From: Lasioglossum baleicum
Lineage: Eukaryota; Arthropoda; Insecta; Hymenoptera; Halictidae
Length of the DNA: 64,000 bases
Assembly: GCF_051020765.1 (NCBI RefSeq)
Contig: NW_027469601.1
Coordinates: forward strand, 1 to 64,000
Direction of reading: 5' to 3'
Below, in pieces: positions 1-12,108 of the stretch. Under the pieces are notes generated by a model. The model was given only the letters and a program-made list of their open reading frames with translations. It was not told the DNA's origin and ran no database searches. The position numbers and the translations under genes were made by a program. Each line of letters opens with the position of its first letter. The first letter of the stretch is position 1.

Positions 1-95
1 TGCGTTATGCGTTATGCGTTATGCGTTATGCGTTATGCGTTATGCGTTATGCGTTATGCGTTATGCGTTATGCGTTATGCGTTATGCGTTATGCG

Positions 96-473
96 TTAAG
101 CGTTATGCGTTATGCGTTATGCGTTATGCGTTATGCGTTATGCGTCATGCGTTATGCGTTATGCGTTATGCGTTATGCGTTATGCGTTATGCGTTATGGG
201 CTAAGCGTTATGCCTTATGGTTTATACGTTATGCGTTATGCGTTATGCGTTATGAGTTTTGCGTTACGCGTTAAGCGTTATGCGTTATGCGTTAAGCGTT
301 ATGCGTTATGCGTTATGCGTTATGCGTCATGCGTTATGCGTTATGCGTTATGCGTTATGCGTTATGCGTTATGCGTTATGCGTTATGGGCTAAGCGTTAT
401 GCCTTATGGTTTATACGTTATGCGTTATGCGTTATGAGTTTTGCGTTACGCGTTAAGCGTTATGCGCAATGGG
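96..473 (+). repeat. Double A-G module block, first copy
   Basis: Two successive sub-blocks run T4A, T2C, A, G. The T4A marks are at 96 and 292, T2C at 145 and 327, A at 194-228 and 383-417, and G starts at 250 and 432. Only the second G is complete, ending in the T1C+T2A+C6G unit at 467. The sub-blocks lie 182-196 bp apart, so they look like a local tandem duplication. The whole block recurs at 1804-2174, shifted by 1,701-1,708 bp. Confidence 0.92.
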
Positions 474-1803
474 TTATGCGTTATGCGTTATGCGTTATGC
501 GTTATGCGTTATGCGTTATGCGTTATGCGTTATGCGTTATGCGTTATGCGTTATGCGTTATGCGTTATGCGTTATGCGTTATGCGTTATGCGTTATGCGT
601 TATGCGTTATGCGTTATGCGTTATGCGTTATGCGTTATGCGTTATGCGTTATGCGTTATGCGTTATGCGTTATGCGTTATGCGTTATGCGTTATGCGTTA
701 TGCGTTATGCGTTATGCGTTATGCGTTATGCGTTATGCGTTATGCGTTATGCGTTATGCGTTATGCGTTATGCGTTATGCGTTATGCGTTATGCGTTATG
801 CGTTATGCGTTATGCGTTATGCGTTATGCGTTATGCGTTATGCGTTATGCGTTATGCGTTATGCGTTATGCGTTATGCGTTATGCGTTATGCGTTATGCG
901 TTATGCGTTATGCGTTATGCGTTATGCGTTATGCGTTATGCGTTATGCGTTATGCGTTATGCGTTATGCGTTATGCGTTATGCGTTATGCGTTATGCGTT
1001 ATGCGTTATGCGTTATGCGTTATGCGTTATGCGTTATGCGTTATGCGTTATGCGTTATGCGTTATGCGTTATGCGTTATGCGTTATGCGTTATGCGTTAT
1101 GCGTTATGCGTTATGCGTTATGCGTTATGCGTTATGCGTTATGCGTTATGCGTTATGCGTTATGCGTTATGCGTTATGCGTTATGCGTTATGCGTTATGC
1201 GTTATGCGTTATGCGTTATGCGTTATGCGTTATGCGTTATGCGTTATGCGTTATGCGTTATGCGTTATGCGTTATGCGTTATGCGTTATGCGTTATGCGT
1301 TATGCGTTATGCGTTATGCGTTATGCGTTATGCGTTATGCGTTATGCGTTATGCGTTATGCGTTATGCGTTATGCGTTATGCGTTATGCGTTATGCGTTA
1401 TGCGTTATGCGTTATGCGTTATGCGTTATGCGTTATGCGTTATGCGTTATGCGTTATGCGTTATGCGTTATGCGTTATGCGTTATGCGTTATGCGTTATG
1501 CGTTATGCGTTATGCGTTATGCGTTATGCGTTATGCGTTATGCGTTATGCGTTATGCGTTATGCGTTATGCGTTATGCGTTATGCGTTATGCGTTATGCG
1601 TTATGCGTTATGCGTTATGCGTTATGCGTTATGCGTTATGCGTTATGCGTTATGCGTTATGCGTTATGCGTTATGCGTTATGCGTTATGCGTTATGCGTT
1701 ATGCGTTATGCGTTATGCGTTATGCGTTATGCGTTATGCGTTATGCGTTATGCGTTATGCGTTATGCGTTATGCGTTATGCGTTATGCGTTATGCGTTAT
1801 GCG
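474..1803 (+). repeat. Longest perfect tract, 190 identical units
   Basis: This stretch is 1,330 bp of TTATGCG with no substitution or indel, the longest perfect run in the window. The next longest is about 92 units (52500-53143). It lies between two copies of the double A-G block, so it is the spacer of a roughly 1.7-kb higher-order repeat. Such purity suggests very recent expansion or active homogenisation; assembly over-expansion cannot be excluded from sequence alone. Confidence 0.95.
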
Positions 1804-2174
1804 TTAAGCGTTATGCGTTATGCGTTATGCGTTATGCGTTATGCGTTATGCGTCATGCGTTATGCGTTATGCGTTATGCGTTATGCGTTATGCGTTATGG
1901 GCTAAGCGTTATGCCTTATGGTTTATACGTTATGCGTTATGCGTTATGCGTTATGAGTTTTGCGTTACGCGTTAAGCGTTATGCGTTATGCGTTAAGCGT
2001 TATGCGTTATGCGTTATGCGTTATGCGTCATGCGTTATGCGTTATGCGTTATGCGTTATGCGTTATGCGTTATGCGTTATGCGTTATGGGCTAAGCGTTA
2101 TGCCTTATGGTTTATACGTTATGCGTTATGCGTTATGAGTTTTGCGTTACGCGTTAAGCGTTATGCGCAATGGG
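1804..2174 (+). repeat. Double A-G module block, second copy
   Basis: Variants appear in the same order as at 96-473: T4A at 1804, T2C at 1853, A at 1895-1929, G at 1951, T4A at 1993, T2C at 2028, A at 2084-2118 and G at 2133-2174. The first two markers are shifted by 1,708 bp and all later ones by exactly 1,701 bp, so the copies differ by one 7-bp unit. Confidence 0.92.
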
Positions 2175-2783
2175 TTATGCGTTATGCGTTATGCGTTATG
2201 CGTTATGCGTTATGCGTTATGCGTTATGCGTTATGCGTTATGCGTTATGCGTTATGCGTTATGCGTTATGCGTTATGCGTTATGCGTTATGCGTTATGCG
2301 TTATGCGTTATGCGTTATGCGTTATGCGTTATGCGTTATGCGTTATGCGTTATGCGTTATGCGTTATGCGTTATGCGTTATGCGTTATGAGTTTTGCGTT
2401 ACGTGTTAAGCGTTATGCGTTATGCGTTATGCGTTATGCGTTATGCGTTATGCGTTATGCGTTATGCGTTATGCGTTATGCGTTACGTGTTAAGCGTTTT
2501 GCGTTATGCGTTATGCGTTATGCGTTATGCGTTATGCGTTATACGTTATGCGTCATGCGTTATGCGTTATGCGTTATGCGTTATGCGTTATGCGTTATGC
2601 GTTATGCGTTATGCGTTATGCGTTATGCGTTATGCGTTATGCGTTATGCGTTATGCGTTATGCGTTATGCGTTATGCGTTATGCGTTATGCGTTATGCGT
2701 TATGCGTTATGCGTTATGCGTTATGCGTTATGCGTTATGCGTTATGCGTTATGCGTTATGCGTTATGCGTTATGCGTTATGCG
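2175..2783 (+). repeat. Mostly pure tract with two T4C+C6T variant clusters
   Basis: Pure units are interrupted at 2385-2412 by C6A, A3T, T4C+C6T and T4A. A second cluster at 2483-2503 has T4C+C6T, T4A and A3T. G5A follows at 2539 and T2C at 2553. The T4C+C6T unit appears nowhere else that I noticed, so these look like a private variant of the G module and a partial copy of it. Pure units resume from 2560. Confidence 0.85.
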
Positions 2784-3217
2784 TTATGGGCTAAGCGTTA
2801 TGCCTTATGGTTTATACGTTATGCGTTATGCGTTATGCGTTATGAGTTTTGCGTTACGCGTTAAGCGTTATGCGCAATGGGTTATGCGTTATGCGTTATG
2901 CGTTATGCGTTATGCGTTATGCGTTATGCGTTATACGTTATGCGTTATGCGTTATGCGTTATGCGTTATGCGTTATGCGTTATGCGTTATGCGTTATGCG
3001 TTATGAGTTATGCGTTATGCGTTATGCGTTATGAGTTTTGCGTTATGCGTTATGCGTTATGCGTTATGCGTTATGCGTTATGCGTTATGCGTTATGCGTT
3101 ATGCGTTATGCGTTATGCGTTATGCGTTATGCGTTATGCGTTATGCGTTATGCGTTATGCGTTATGCGTTATGCGTTATGCGTTATGCGTTATGCGTTAT
3201 GCGTTACGCGTTAAGCG
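2784..3217 (+). repeat. A-G module followed by C6A/A3T marks
   Basis: A occupies 2784-2818 and G 2840-2881. A G5A unit follows at 2931, C6A at 3001, and a C6A-A3T pair at 3029-3042. T4C-T4A closes it at 3204-3217, as at the start of H. This order (A, G, G5A, C6A, C6A-A3T, then T4C-T4A) recurs near 4.8, 7.8, 18.8 and 21.2 kb and is a standard segment of the 5' higher-order repeat. Confidence 0.9.
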
Positions 3218-3336
3218 TTATGCGTTATGCGTTATGCGTTATGCGTTATGCGTTATGCGTTATGCGTTATGCGTTATGCGTTATGCGTTATGCGTTATGC
3301 GTTATGCGTTATGCGTTATGCGTTATGCGTTATGCG

Positions 3337-3588
3337 TTATGAGTTTTGCGTTATGCGTTATGCGTTATGCGTTATGCGTTATGCGTTATGCGTTATGCGT
3401 TATGCGTTATGCGTTATGCGTTATGCGTTATGCGTTATGCGTTATGCGTTATGCGTTATGCGTTATGCGTTATGCGTTATGCGTTATGCGTTATGCGTTA
3501 TGCGTTATGCGTTATGCGTTATGCGTTATGCGTTATGCGTTATGCGTTATGCGTTATGCGTAACGGGTTATGCGCTATGCGCTATGCG
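3337..3588 (+). repeat. I module
   Basis: It starts with the C6A-A3T pair at 3337 and ends with T2A+T4C+C6G at 3561, then wt and two T1C units at 3575 and 3582. The internal G5A found in most I copies is absent here. Confidence 0.88.
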
Positions 3589-3707
3589 TTATGCGTTATG
3601 CGTTATGCGTTATGCGTTATGCGTTATGCGTTATGCGTTATGCGTTATGCGTTATGCGTTATGCGTTATGCGTTATGCGTTATGCGTTATGCGTTATGCG
3701 TTATGCG

Positions 3708-3819
3708 TCATGCGCTATGGGTTATGCGTTATCCGCTATGGATTATGCGTAATGCATTATAAGTTATGCGTTATGCGTTTTGCGTTATGTGTTATGCGTT
3801 ATGGGTTATGCGTCATGCG
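3708..3819 (+). repeat. B module (16 units)
   Basis: This is the first B copy in the window and matches the 16-unit definition exactly. Units 6-8 contain the 10-bp perfect palindrome TAATGCATTA, which recurs in every B and F module. B is nearly always followed by C after a pure spacer, as here. Confidence 0.93.
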
Positions 3820-3994
3820 TTATGCGTTATGCGTTATGCGTTATGCGTTATGCGTTATGCGTTATGCGTTATGCGTTATGCGTTATGCGTTATGCGTTAT
3901 GCGTTATGCGTTATGCGTTATGCGTTATGCGTTATGCGTTATGCGTTATGCGTTATGCGTTATGCGTTATGCGTTATGCGTTATGCGTTATGCG

Positions 3995-4246
3995 TAATGC
4001 GGTATGGGTTGTGCATTGTGCGTTATACGTTATCCGTTATGCGTTATGCGTTATGCGTTATGCGTAATGCGTTATGCGTTATGCGTTATGCGTTATGCGT
4101 TATGCGTTATGCGTTATGCGTTATGCGTTATGCGTTATGCGTTATGCGTTATGCGTTATGCGTTATGCGTAATGCGGTATGGGTTGTGCGTTATGCGTTA
4201 TGCGTTATGCGTTATGCGTTATGCGTTATGCGTTATGCGTTTTGCG
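3995..4246 (+). repeat. C module
   Basis: The first cluster (3995-4036) runs T2A, T1G+C6G, A3G+G7A, A3G, G5A, G5C. A lone T2A follows at 4065. The second cluster at 4170-4190 is T2A, T1G+C6G, A3G, and A3T closes at 4240. The second cluster looks like a shortened paralogue of the first. Confidence 0.92.
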
Positions 4247-4624
4247 TTATGCGTTATGCGTTATGCGTTATGCGTTATGCGTTATGCGTTATGCGTTATG
4301 CGTTATGCGTTATGCGTTATGCGTTATGCGTTATGCGTTATGCGTTATGCGTTATGCGTTATGCGTTATGCGTTATGCGTTATGCGTTATGCGTTATGCG
4401 TTATGCGTTATGCGTTATGCGTTATGCGTTATGCGTTATGCGTTATGCGTTATGCGTTATGCGTTATGCGTTATGCGTTATGCGTTATGCGTTATGCGTT
4501 ATGCGTTATGCGTTATGCGTTATGCGTTATGCGTTATGCGTTATGCGTTATGCGTTATGCGTTATGCGTTATGCGTTATGCGTTATGCGTTATGCGTTAT
4601 GCGTTATGCGTTATGCGTTATGCG
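4247..4624 (+). repeat. Pure tract, 54 units
   Basis: Perfect consensus units between C and A'. Nothing else is visible here. Confidence 0.9.
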
Positions 4625-4967
4625 TTATGGGCTAAGCGTTATGCCTTATGGTTTATACGTTATGAGTTATGCGTTATGCGTTATGCGTTATGCGTTATGC
4701 GTTATGCGTTATGCGTTATGCGTTATGCGTTATGCGTTATGCGTTATGCGTTATGCGTTATGCGTTATGCGTTATGCGTTATGCGTTATGCGTTATGCGT
4801 TATGCGTTATGCGTTATGCGTTATGGGCTAAGCGTTATGCCTTATGGTTTATACGTTATGCGTTATGCGTTATGCGTTATGAGTTTTGCGTTACGCGTTA
4901 AGCGTTATGCGCAATGGGTTATGCGTTATGCGTTATGCGTTATGCGTTATGCGTTATGCGTTATACG
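4625..4967 (+). repeat. A' then A-G modules
   Basis: A' (A directly followed by C6A) occupies 4625-4666. A second A is at 4821-4855, G at 4877-4918 and G5A at 4961. The pairing of A' with a following A-G unit about 200-300 bp downstream repeats near 7.7, 11.0, 12.4, 15.9 and 17.3 kb. Confidence 0.91.
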
Positions 4968-5163
4968 TTATGCGTTATGCGTTATGCGTTATGCGTTATG
5001 CGTTATGCGTTATGCGTTATGCGTTATGCGTTATGCGTTATGCGTTATGCGTTATGCGTTATGCGTTATGCGTTATGCGTTATGCGTTATGCGTTATGCG
5101 TTATGCGTTATGCGTTATGCGTTATGCGTTATGCGTTATGCGTTATGCGTTATGCGTTATGCG

Positions 5164-5275
5164 TTACGCGTTAAGCGTTATGCGTAACGGGTTATGCGTT
5201 ATGCGTTATGCGTTATGCGTTATGACTTTTGCATTATGCGTTGTGCGTTATGCGTTATGCGTTATGGGCTATGCG
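5164..5275 (+). repeat. H module (16 units)
   Basis: This is the first complete H. It begins with T4C-T4A, which creates an ACGCGT (MluI) site, and ends with C6G-T1C. The rare marks are C6A+G7C at 5220 and A3T+G7A at 5227. H copies are 112 bp almost everywhere, so the module spreads as a block. Confidence 0.93.
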
Positions 5276-5471
5276 TTATGCGTTATGCGTTATGCGTTAT
5301 GCGTTATGCGTTATGCGTTATGCGTTATGCGTTATGCGTTATGCGTTATGCGTTATGCGTTATGCGTTATGCGTTATGCGTTATGCGTTATGCGTTATGC
5401 GTTATGCGTTATGCGTTATGCGTTATGCGTTATGCGTTATGCGTTATGCGTTATGCGTTATGCGTTATGCG

Positions 5472-5674
5472 TTATGAGTTTTGCGTTATGCGTTATGCGT
5501 TATGCGTTATGCGTTATGCGTTATGCGTTATGCGTTATGCGTTATACGTTATGCGTTATGCGTTATGCGTTATGCGTTATGCGTTATGCGTTATGCGTTA
5601 TGCGTTATGCGTTATGCGTTATGCGTTATGCGTTATGCGTTATGCGTAACGGGTTATGCGCTATGCGCTATGCG
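5472..5674 (+). repeat. I module
   Basis: C6A-A3T at 5472, G5A at 5542, T2A+T4C+C6G at 5647, and two T1C units ending at 5674. It follows H after about 200 bp of pure units, an H-I order kept throughout 5-37 kb. Confidence 0.92.
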
Positions 5675-5793
5675 TTATGCGTTATGCGTTATGCGTTATG
5701 CGTTATGCGTTATGCGTTATGCGTTATGCGTTATGCGTTATGCGTTATGCGTTATGCGTTATGCGTTATGCGTTATGCGTTATGCGTTATGCG

Positions 5794-6339
5794 TCATGCG
5801 CTATGGGTTATGCGTTATCCGCTATGGATTATGCGTAATGCATTATAAGTTATGCGTTATGCGTTTTGCGTTATGTGTTATGCGTTATGGGTTATGCGTC
5901 ATGCGTTATGCGTTATGCGTTATGCGTTATGCGTTTTGCGTTATGCGTTATGCGTTATGCGTTATGCGTTATGCGTTATGCGTTATGCGTTATGCTTTAT
6001 GCGTTATGCGTTATGCGTTATGCGTTATGCGTTATGCGTTATGCGTAATGCGGTATGGGTTGTGCATTGTGCGTTATACGTTATCCGTTATGCGTTATGC
6101 GTTATGCGTTATGCGTAATGCGTTATGCGTTATGCGTTATGCGTTATGCGTTATGCGTTATGCGTTATGCGTTATGCGTTATGCGTTATGCGTTATGCGT
6201 TATGCGTTATGCGTAATGCGGTATGGGTTGTGCGTTATGCGTTATGCGTTATGCGTTATGCGTTATGCGTTATGCGTTATGCGTTTTGCGTTATGCGTTA
6301 TGCGTTATGCGTTATGCGTTATGCGTTACGCGTTAAGCG
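5794..6339 (+). repeat. B-C pair with T4C-T4A tail
   Basis: B is at 5794-5905, followed by A3T at 5934 and G7T at 5990, two marks that also travel with most later B copies. C runs 6046-6290. A T4C-T4A pair follows at 6326-6339, as at the start of H but without the rest of H, so a junction between module types may have occurred here. Confidence 0.9.
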
Positions 6340-6430
6340 TTATGCGTTATGCGTTATGCGTTATGCGTTATGCGTTATGCGTTATGCGTTATGCGTTATG
6401 CGTTATGCGTTATGCGTTATGCGTTATGCG

Positions 6431-7074
6431 TCATGCGCTATGGGTTATGCGTTATCCGCTATGGATTATGCGTAATGCATTATAAGTTATGCGTTATGCG
6501 TTTTGCGTTATGTGTTATGCGTTATGGGTTATGCGTCATGCGTTATGCGTTATGCGTTATGCGTTATGCGTTTTGCGTTATGCGTTATGCGTTATGCGTT
6601 ATGCGTTATGCGTTATGCGTTATGCGTTATGCTTTATGCGTTATGCGTTATGCGTTATGCGTTATGCGTTATGCGTTATGCGTTATGCGTTATGCGTTAT
6701 GCGTTATGCGTTATGCGTTATGCGTTATGCGTTATGCGTTATGCGTTATGCGTTATGCGTTATGCGTTATGCGTTATGCGTTATGCGTTATGCGTTATGC
6801 GTTATGCGTTATGCGTAATGCGGTATGGGTTGTGCATTGTGCGTTATACGTTATCCGTTATGCGTTATGCGTTATGCGTTATGCGTAATGCGTTATGCGT
6901 TATGCGTTATGCGTTATGCGTTATGCGTTATGCGTTATGCGTTATGCGTTATGCGTTATGCGTTATGCGTTATGCGTTATGCGTTATGCGTTATGCGTAA
7001 TGCGGTATGGGTTGTGCGTTATGCGTTATGCGTTATGCGTTATGCGTTATGCGTTATGCGTTATGCGTTTTGCG
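6431..7074 (+). repeat. B-C pair
   Basis: B is at 6431-6542, A3T at 6571, G7T at 6627, and C at 6816-7074. It repeats the preceding B-C pair only 637 bp (91 units) downstream. The T4C-T4A pair at the end of the previous copy is missing here. Confidence 0.91.
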
Positions 7075-7361
7075 TTATGCGTTATGCGTTATGCGTTATG
7101 CGTTATGCGTTATGCGTTATGCGTTATGCGTTATGCGTTATGCGTTATGCGTTATGCGTTATGCGTTATGCGTTATGCGTTATGCGTTATGCGTTATGCG
7201 TTATGCGTTATGCGTTATGCGTTATGCGTTATGCGTTATGCGTTATGCGTTATGCGTTATGCGTTATGCGTTATGCGTTATGCGTTATGCGTTATGCGTT
7301 ATGCGTTATGCGTTATGCGTTATGCGTTATGCGTTATGCGTTATGCGTTATGCGTTATGCG

Positions 7362-8103
7362 TTATGGGCTAAGCGTTATGCCTTATGGTTTATACGTTAT
7401 GAGTTATGCGTTATGCGTTATGCGTTATGCGTTATGCGTTATGCGTTATGCGTTATGCGTTATGCGTTATGCGTTATGCGTTATGCGTTATGCGTTATGC
7501 GTTATGCGTTATGCGTTATGCGTTATGCGTTATGCGTTATGCGTTATGCGTTATGCGTTATGCGTTATGCGTTATGCGTTATGCGTTATGCGTTATGCGT
7601 TATGCGTTATGCGTTATGCGTTATGCGTTATGCGTTATGCGTTATGCGTTATGCGTTATGCGTTATGGGCTAAGCGTTATGCCTTATGGTTTATACGTTA
7701 TGAGTTATGCGTTATGCGTTATGCGTTATGCGTTATGCGTTATGCGTTATGCGTTATGCGTTATGCGTTATGCGTTATGCGTTATGCGTTATGCGTTATG
7801 CGTTATGCGTTATGCGTTATGCGTTATGCGTTATGCGTTATGCGTTATGGGCTAAGCGTTATGCCTTATGGTTTATACGTTATGCGTTATGCGTTATGCG
7901 TTATGAGTTTTGCGTTACGCGTTAAGCGTTATGCGCAATGGGTTATGCGTTATGCGTTATGCGTTATACGTTATGCGTTATGCGTTATGCGTTATGCGTT
8001 ATACGTTATGCGTTATGCGTTATGCGTTATGCGTTATGCGTTATGCGTTATGCGTTATGCGTTATGAGTTATGCGTTATGCGTTATGCGTTATGAGTTTT
8101 GCG
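7362..8103 (+). repeat. A', A' and A-G module run
   Basis: A' copies at 7362-7403 and 7663-7704 are followed by A at 7845-7879 and G at 7901-7942. G5A units follow at 7964 and 7999, then C6A at 8062 and C6A-A3T at 8090-8103. The doubled A' and the doubled G5A are additions relative to other copies of this segment. Confidence 0.9.
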
Positions 8104-8264
8104 TTATGCGTTATGCGTTATGCGTTATGCGTTATGCGTTATGCGTTATGCGTTATGCGTTATGCGTTATGCGTTATGCGTTATGCGTTATGCGTTATGC
8201 GTTATGCGTTATGCGTTATGCGTTATGCGTTATGCGTTATGCGTTATGCGTTATGCGTTATGCG

Positions 8265-8376
8265 TTACGCGTTAAGCGTTATGCGTAACGGGTTATGCGT
8301 TATGCGTTATGCGTTATGCGTTATGACTTTTGCATTATGCGTTGTGCGTTATGCGTTATGCGTTATGGGCTATGCG
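8265..8376 (+). repeat. H module
   Basis: Complete 16-unit H, identical in variant order to the copy at 5164. The next I module begins about 210 bp downstream. Confidence 0.92.
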
Positions 8377-8586
8377 TTATGCGTTATGCGTTATGCGTTA
8401 TGCGTTATGCGTTATGCGTTATGCGTTATGCGTTATGCGTTATGCGTTATGCGTTATGCGTTATGCGTTATGCGTTATGCGTTATGCGTTATGCGTTATG
8501 CGTTATGCGTTATGCGTTATGCGTTATGCGTTATGCGTTATGCGTTATGCGTTATGCGTTATGCGTTATGCGTTATGCGTTATGCG

Positions 8587-8831
8587 TTATGAGTTTTGCG
8601 TTATGCGTTATGCGTTATGCGTTATGCGTTATGCGTTATGCGTTATGCGTTATGCGTTATGCGTTATGCGTTATGCGTTATGCGTTATGCGTTATGCGTT
8701 ATGCGTTATGCGTTATGCGTTATGCGTTATGCGTTATGCGTTATGCGTTATGCGTTATGCGTTATGCGTTATGCGTTATGCGTTATGCGTTATGCGTTAT
8801 GCGTAACGGGTTATGCGCTATGCGCTATGCG
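8587..8831 (+). repeat. I module without G5A
   Basis: C6A-A3T at 8587-8600, then pure units to T2A+T4C+C6G at 8804 and two T1C units ending at 8831. The G5A seen in most I copies is absent. Confidence 0.9.
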
Positions 8832-8957
8832 TTATGCGTTATGCGTTATGCGTTATGCGTTATGCGTTATGCGTTATGCGTTATGCGTTATGCGTTATGC
8901 GTTATGCGTTATGCGTTATGCGTTATGCGTTATGCGTTATGCGTTATGCGTTATGCG

Positions 8958-9559
8958 TCATGCGCTATGGGTTATGCGTTATCCGCTATGGATTATGCGT
9001 AATGCATTATAAGTTATGCGTTATGCGTTTTGCGTTATGTGTTATGCGTTATGGGTTATGCGTCATGCGTTATGCGTTATGCGTTATGCGTTATGCGTTT
9101 TGCGTTATGCGTTATGCGTTATGCGTTATGCGTTATGCGTTATGCGTTATGCGTTATGCGTTATGCTTTATGCGTTATGCGTTATGCGTTATGCGTTATG
9201 CGTTATGCGTTATGCGTTATGCGTTATGCGTTATGCGTTATGCGTTATGCGTTATGCGTTATGCGTTATGCGTTATGCGTTATGCGTTATGCGTAATTCG
9301 GTATGGGTTGTGCATTGTGCGTTATACGTTATCCGTTATGCGTTATGCGTTATGCGTTATGCGTAATGCGTTATGCGTTATGCGTTATGCGTTATGCGTT
9401 ATGCGTTATGCGTTATGCGTTATGCGTTATGCGTTATGCGTTATGCGTTATGCGTTATGCGTTATGCGTTATGCGTTATGCGTTATGCGTAATGCGGTAT
9501 GGGTTGTGCGTTATGCGTTATGCGTTATGCGTTATGCGTTATGCGTTATGCGTTTTGCG
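8958..9559 (+). repeat. B-C pair with private G5T in C
   Basis: B is at 8958-9069, A3T at 9098, G7T at 9161 and C at 9294-9559. The first C unit here carries T2A+G5T instead of T2A alone, a substitution I see in no other copy. It is a useful marker, because the paralogous copy at 14538 lacks it and the change must therefore postdate the duplication or be an error. Confidence 0.9.
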
Positions 9560-9860
9560 TTATGCGTTATGCGTTATGCGTTATGCGTTATGCGTTATGC
9601 GTTATGCGTTATGCGTTATGCGTTATGCGTTATGCGTTATGCGTTATGCGTTATGCGTTATGCGTTATGCGTTATGCGTTATGCGTTATGCGTTATGCGT
9701 TATGCGTTATGCGTTATGCGTTATGCGTTATGCGTTATGCGTTATGCGTTATGCGTTATGCGTTATGCGTTATGCGTTATGCGTTATGCGTTATGCGTTA
9801 TGCGTTATGCGTTATGCGTTATGCGTTATGCGTTATGCGTTATGCGTTATGCGTTATGCG
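9560..9860 (+). repeat. Pure tract, 43 units
   Basis: Perfect consensus units between C and J. Nothing else is visible. Confidence 0.9.
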
Positions 9861-10001
9861 TTATGGGCTATGCGTTAATTCCTTATGGTTTATACGTTAT
9901 GCGTTATGCGCTATGAGTTTTGCGTTACGCGTTAAGCGTTATGCGTTATGCGTTATGGGCTATGCGTTATGCGTCATGCGTTATGCGCTATGCGCTATGC
10001 G
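9861..10001 (+). repeat. J module carrying the 1-bp register shift, copy 1
   Basis: J is an A-like module: C6G, T1C, then an 8-bp unit TTAATTCC at 9875-9882, then C6G+G7T and G5A. After that come T1C+C6A, A3T, T4C, T4A, C6G, T1C, T2C and two T1C. The 8-bp unit moves the phase of all downstream units from 5 to 6 mod 7. An identical J lies 5,216 bp downstream. Confidence 0.94.
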
Positions 10002-10099
10002 TTATGCGTTATGCGTTATGCGTTATGCGTTATGCGTTATGCGTTATGCGTTATGCGTTATGCGTTATGCGTTATGCGTTATGCGTTATGCGTTATGCG

Positions 10100-10736
10100 T
10101 CATGCGCTATGGGTTATGCGTTATCCGCTATGGATTATGCGTAATGCATTATAAGTTATGCGTTATGCGTTTTGCGTTATGTGTTATGCGTTATGGGTTA
10201 TGCGTCATGCGTTATGCGTTATGCGTTATGCGTTATGCGTTTTGCGTTATGCGTTATGCGTTATGCGTTATGCGTTATGCGTTATGCGTTATGCGTTATG
10301 CGTTATGCTTTATGCGTTATGCGTTATGCGTTATGCGTTATGCGTTATGCGTTATGCGTTATGCGTTATGCGTTATGCGTTATGCGTTATGCGTTATGCG
10401 TTATGCGTTATGCGTTATGCGTTATGCGTTATGCGTTATGCGTTATGCGTTATGCGTAATGCGGTATGGGTTGTGCATTGTGCGTTATACGTTATCCGTT
10501 ATGCGTTATGCGTTATGCGTTATGCGTAATGCGTTATGCGTTATGCGTTATGCGTTATGCGTTATGCGTTATGCGTTATGCGTTATGCGTTATGCGTTAT
10601 GCGTTATGCGTTATGCGTTATGCGTTATGCGTTATGCGTTATGCGTTATGCGTTATGCGTAATGCGGTATGGGTTGTGCGTTATGCGTTATGCGTTATGC
10701 GTTATGCGTTATGCGTTATGCGTTATGCGTTTTGCG
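10100..10736 (+). repeat. B-C pair
   Basis: B is at 10100-10211, A3T at 10240, G7T at 10303, C at 10457-10736. It directly follows J, as does the paralogous pair at 15323, but here C keeps its closing A3T at 10730 while the later copy has lost its end. Confidence 0.91.
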
Positions 10737-10967
10737 TTATGCGTTATGCGTTATGCGTTATGCGTTATGCGTTATGCGTTATGCGTTATGCGTTATGCGT
10801 TATGCGTTATGCGTTATGCGTTATGCGTTATGCGTTATGCGTTATGCGTTATGCGTTATGCGTTATGCGTTATGCGTTATGCGTTATGCGTTATGCGTTA
10901 TGCGTTATGCGTTATGCGTTATGCGTTATGCGTTATGCGTTATGCGTTATGCGTTATGCGTTATGCG

Positions 10968-11443
10968 TTATGGGCTAAGCGTTATGCCTTATGGTTTATA
11001 CGTTATGAGTTATGCGTTATGCGTTATGCGTTATGCGTTATGCGTTATGCGTTATGCGTTATGCGTTATGCGTTATGCGTTATGCGTTATGCGTTATGCG
11101 TTATGCGTTATGCGTTATGCGTTATGCGTTATGCGTTATGCGTTATGCGTTATGCGTTATGCGTTATGCGTTATGCGTTATGCGTTATGCGTTATGCGTT
11201 ATGGGCTAAGCGTTATGCCTTATGGTTTATACGTTATGCGTTATGCGTTATGCGTTATGAGTTTTGCGTTACGCGTTAAGCGTTATGCGCAATGGGTTAT
11301 GCGTTATGCGTTATGCGTTATGCGTTATGCGTTATGCGTTATACGTTATGCGTTATGCGTTATGCGTTATGCGTTATGCGTTATGCGTTATGCGTTATGC
11401 GTTATGAGTTATGCGTTATGCGTTATGCGTTATGAGTTTTGCG
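10968..11443 (+). repeat. A' then A-G segment
   Basis: A' 10968-11009, A 11199-11233, G 11255-11296, G5A 11339, C6A 11402, C6A-A3T 11430-11443. The same series occurs 4,943-4,964 bp downstream. Confidence 0.91.
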
Positions 11444-11520
11444 TTATGCGTTATGCGTTATGCGTTATGCGTTATGCGTTATGCGTTATGCGTTATGCGT
11501 TATGCGTTATGCGTTATGCG

Positions 11521-12108
11521 TCATGCGCTATGGGTTATGCGTTATCCGCTATGGATTATGCGTAATGCATTATAAGTTATGCGTTATGCGTTTTGCGTTA
11601 TGTGTTATGCGTTATGGGTTATGCGTCATGCGTTATGCGTTATGCGTTATGCGTTATGCGTTTTGCGTTATGCGTTATGCGTTATGCGTTATGCGTTATG
11701 CTTTATGCGTTATGCGTTATGCGTTATGCGTTATGCGTTATGCGTTATGCGTTATGCGTTATGCGTTATGCGTTATGCGTTATGCGTTATGCGTTATGCG
11801 TTATGCGTTATGCGTTATGCGTTATGCGTTATGCGTTATGCGTTATGCGTTATGCGTAATGCGGTATGGGTTGTGCATTGTGCGTTATACGTTATCCGTT
11901 ATGCGTTATGCGTTATGCGTTATGCGTAATGCGTTATGCGTTATGCGTTATGCGTTATGCGTTATGCGTTATGCGTTATGCGTTATGCGTTATGCGTTAT
12001 GCATTATGCGTTATGCGTTATGCGTTATGCGTAATGCGGTATGGGTTGTGCGTTATGCGTTATGCGTTATGCGTTATGCGTTATGCGTTATGCGTTATGC
12101 GTTTTGCG
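11521..12108 (+). repeat. B-C pair with G7A marker
   Basis: B 11521-11632, A3T 11661, G7T 11696, C 11857-12108. A lone G7A unit at 11997 inside C is shared only with the C copy at 16807, where it lies 4,950 bp downstream, confirming that these are sister copies. Confidence 0.91.

Noticed and set aside
3757..3763. AT-rich TTATAAG units in B and F as promoter boxes
   Set aside because: They are single unit variants (G5A+C6A) at a fixed module position, with no other promoter element or gene nearby.
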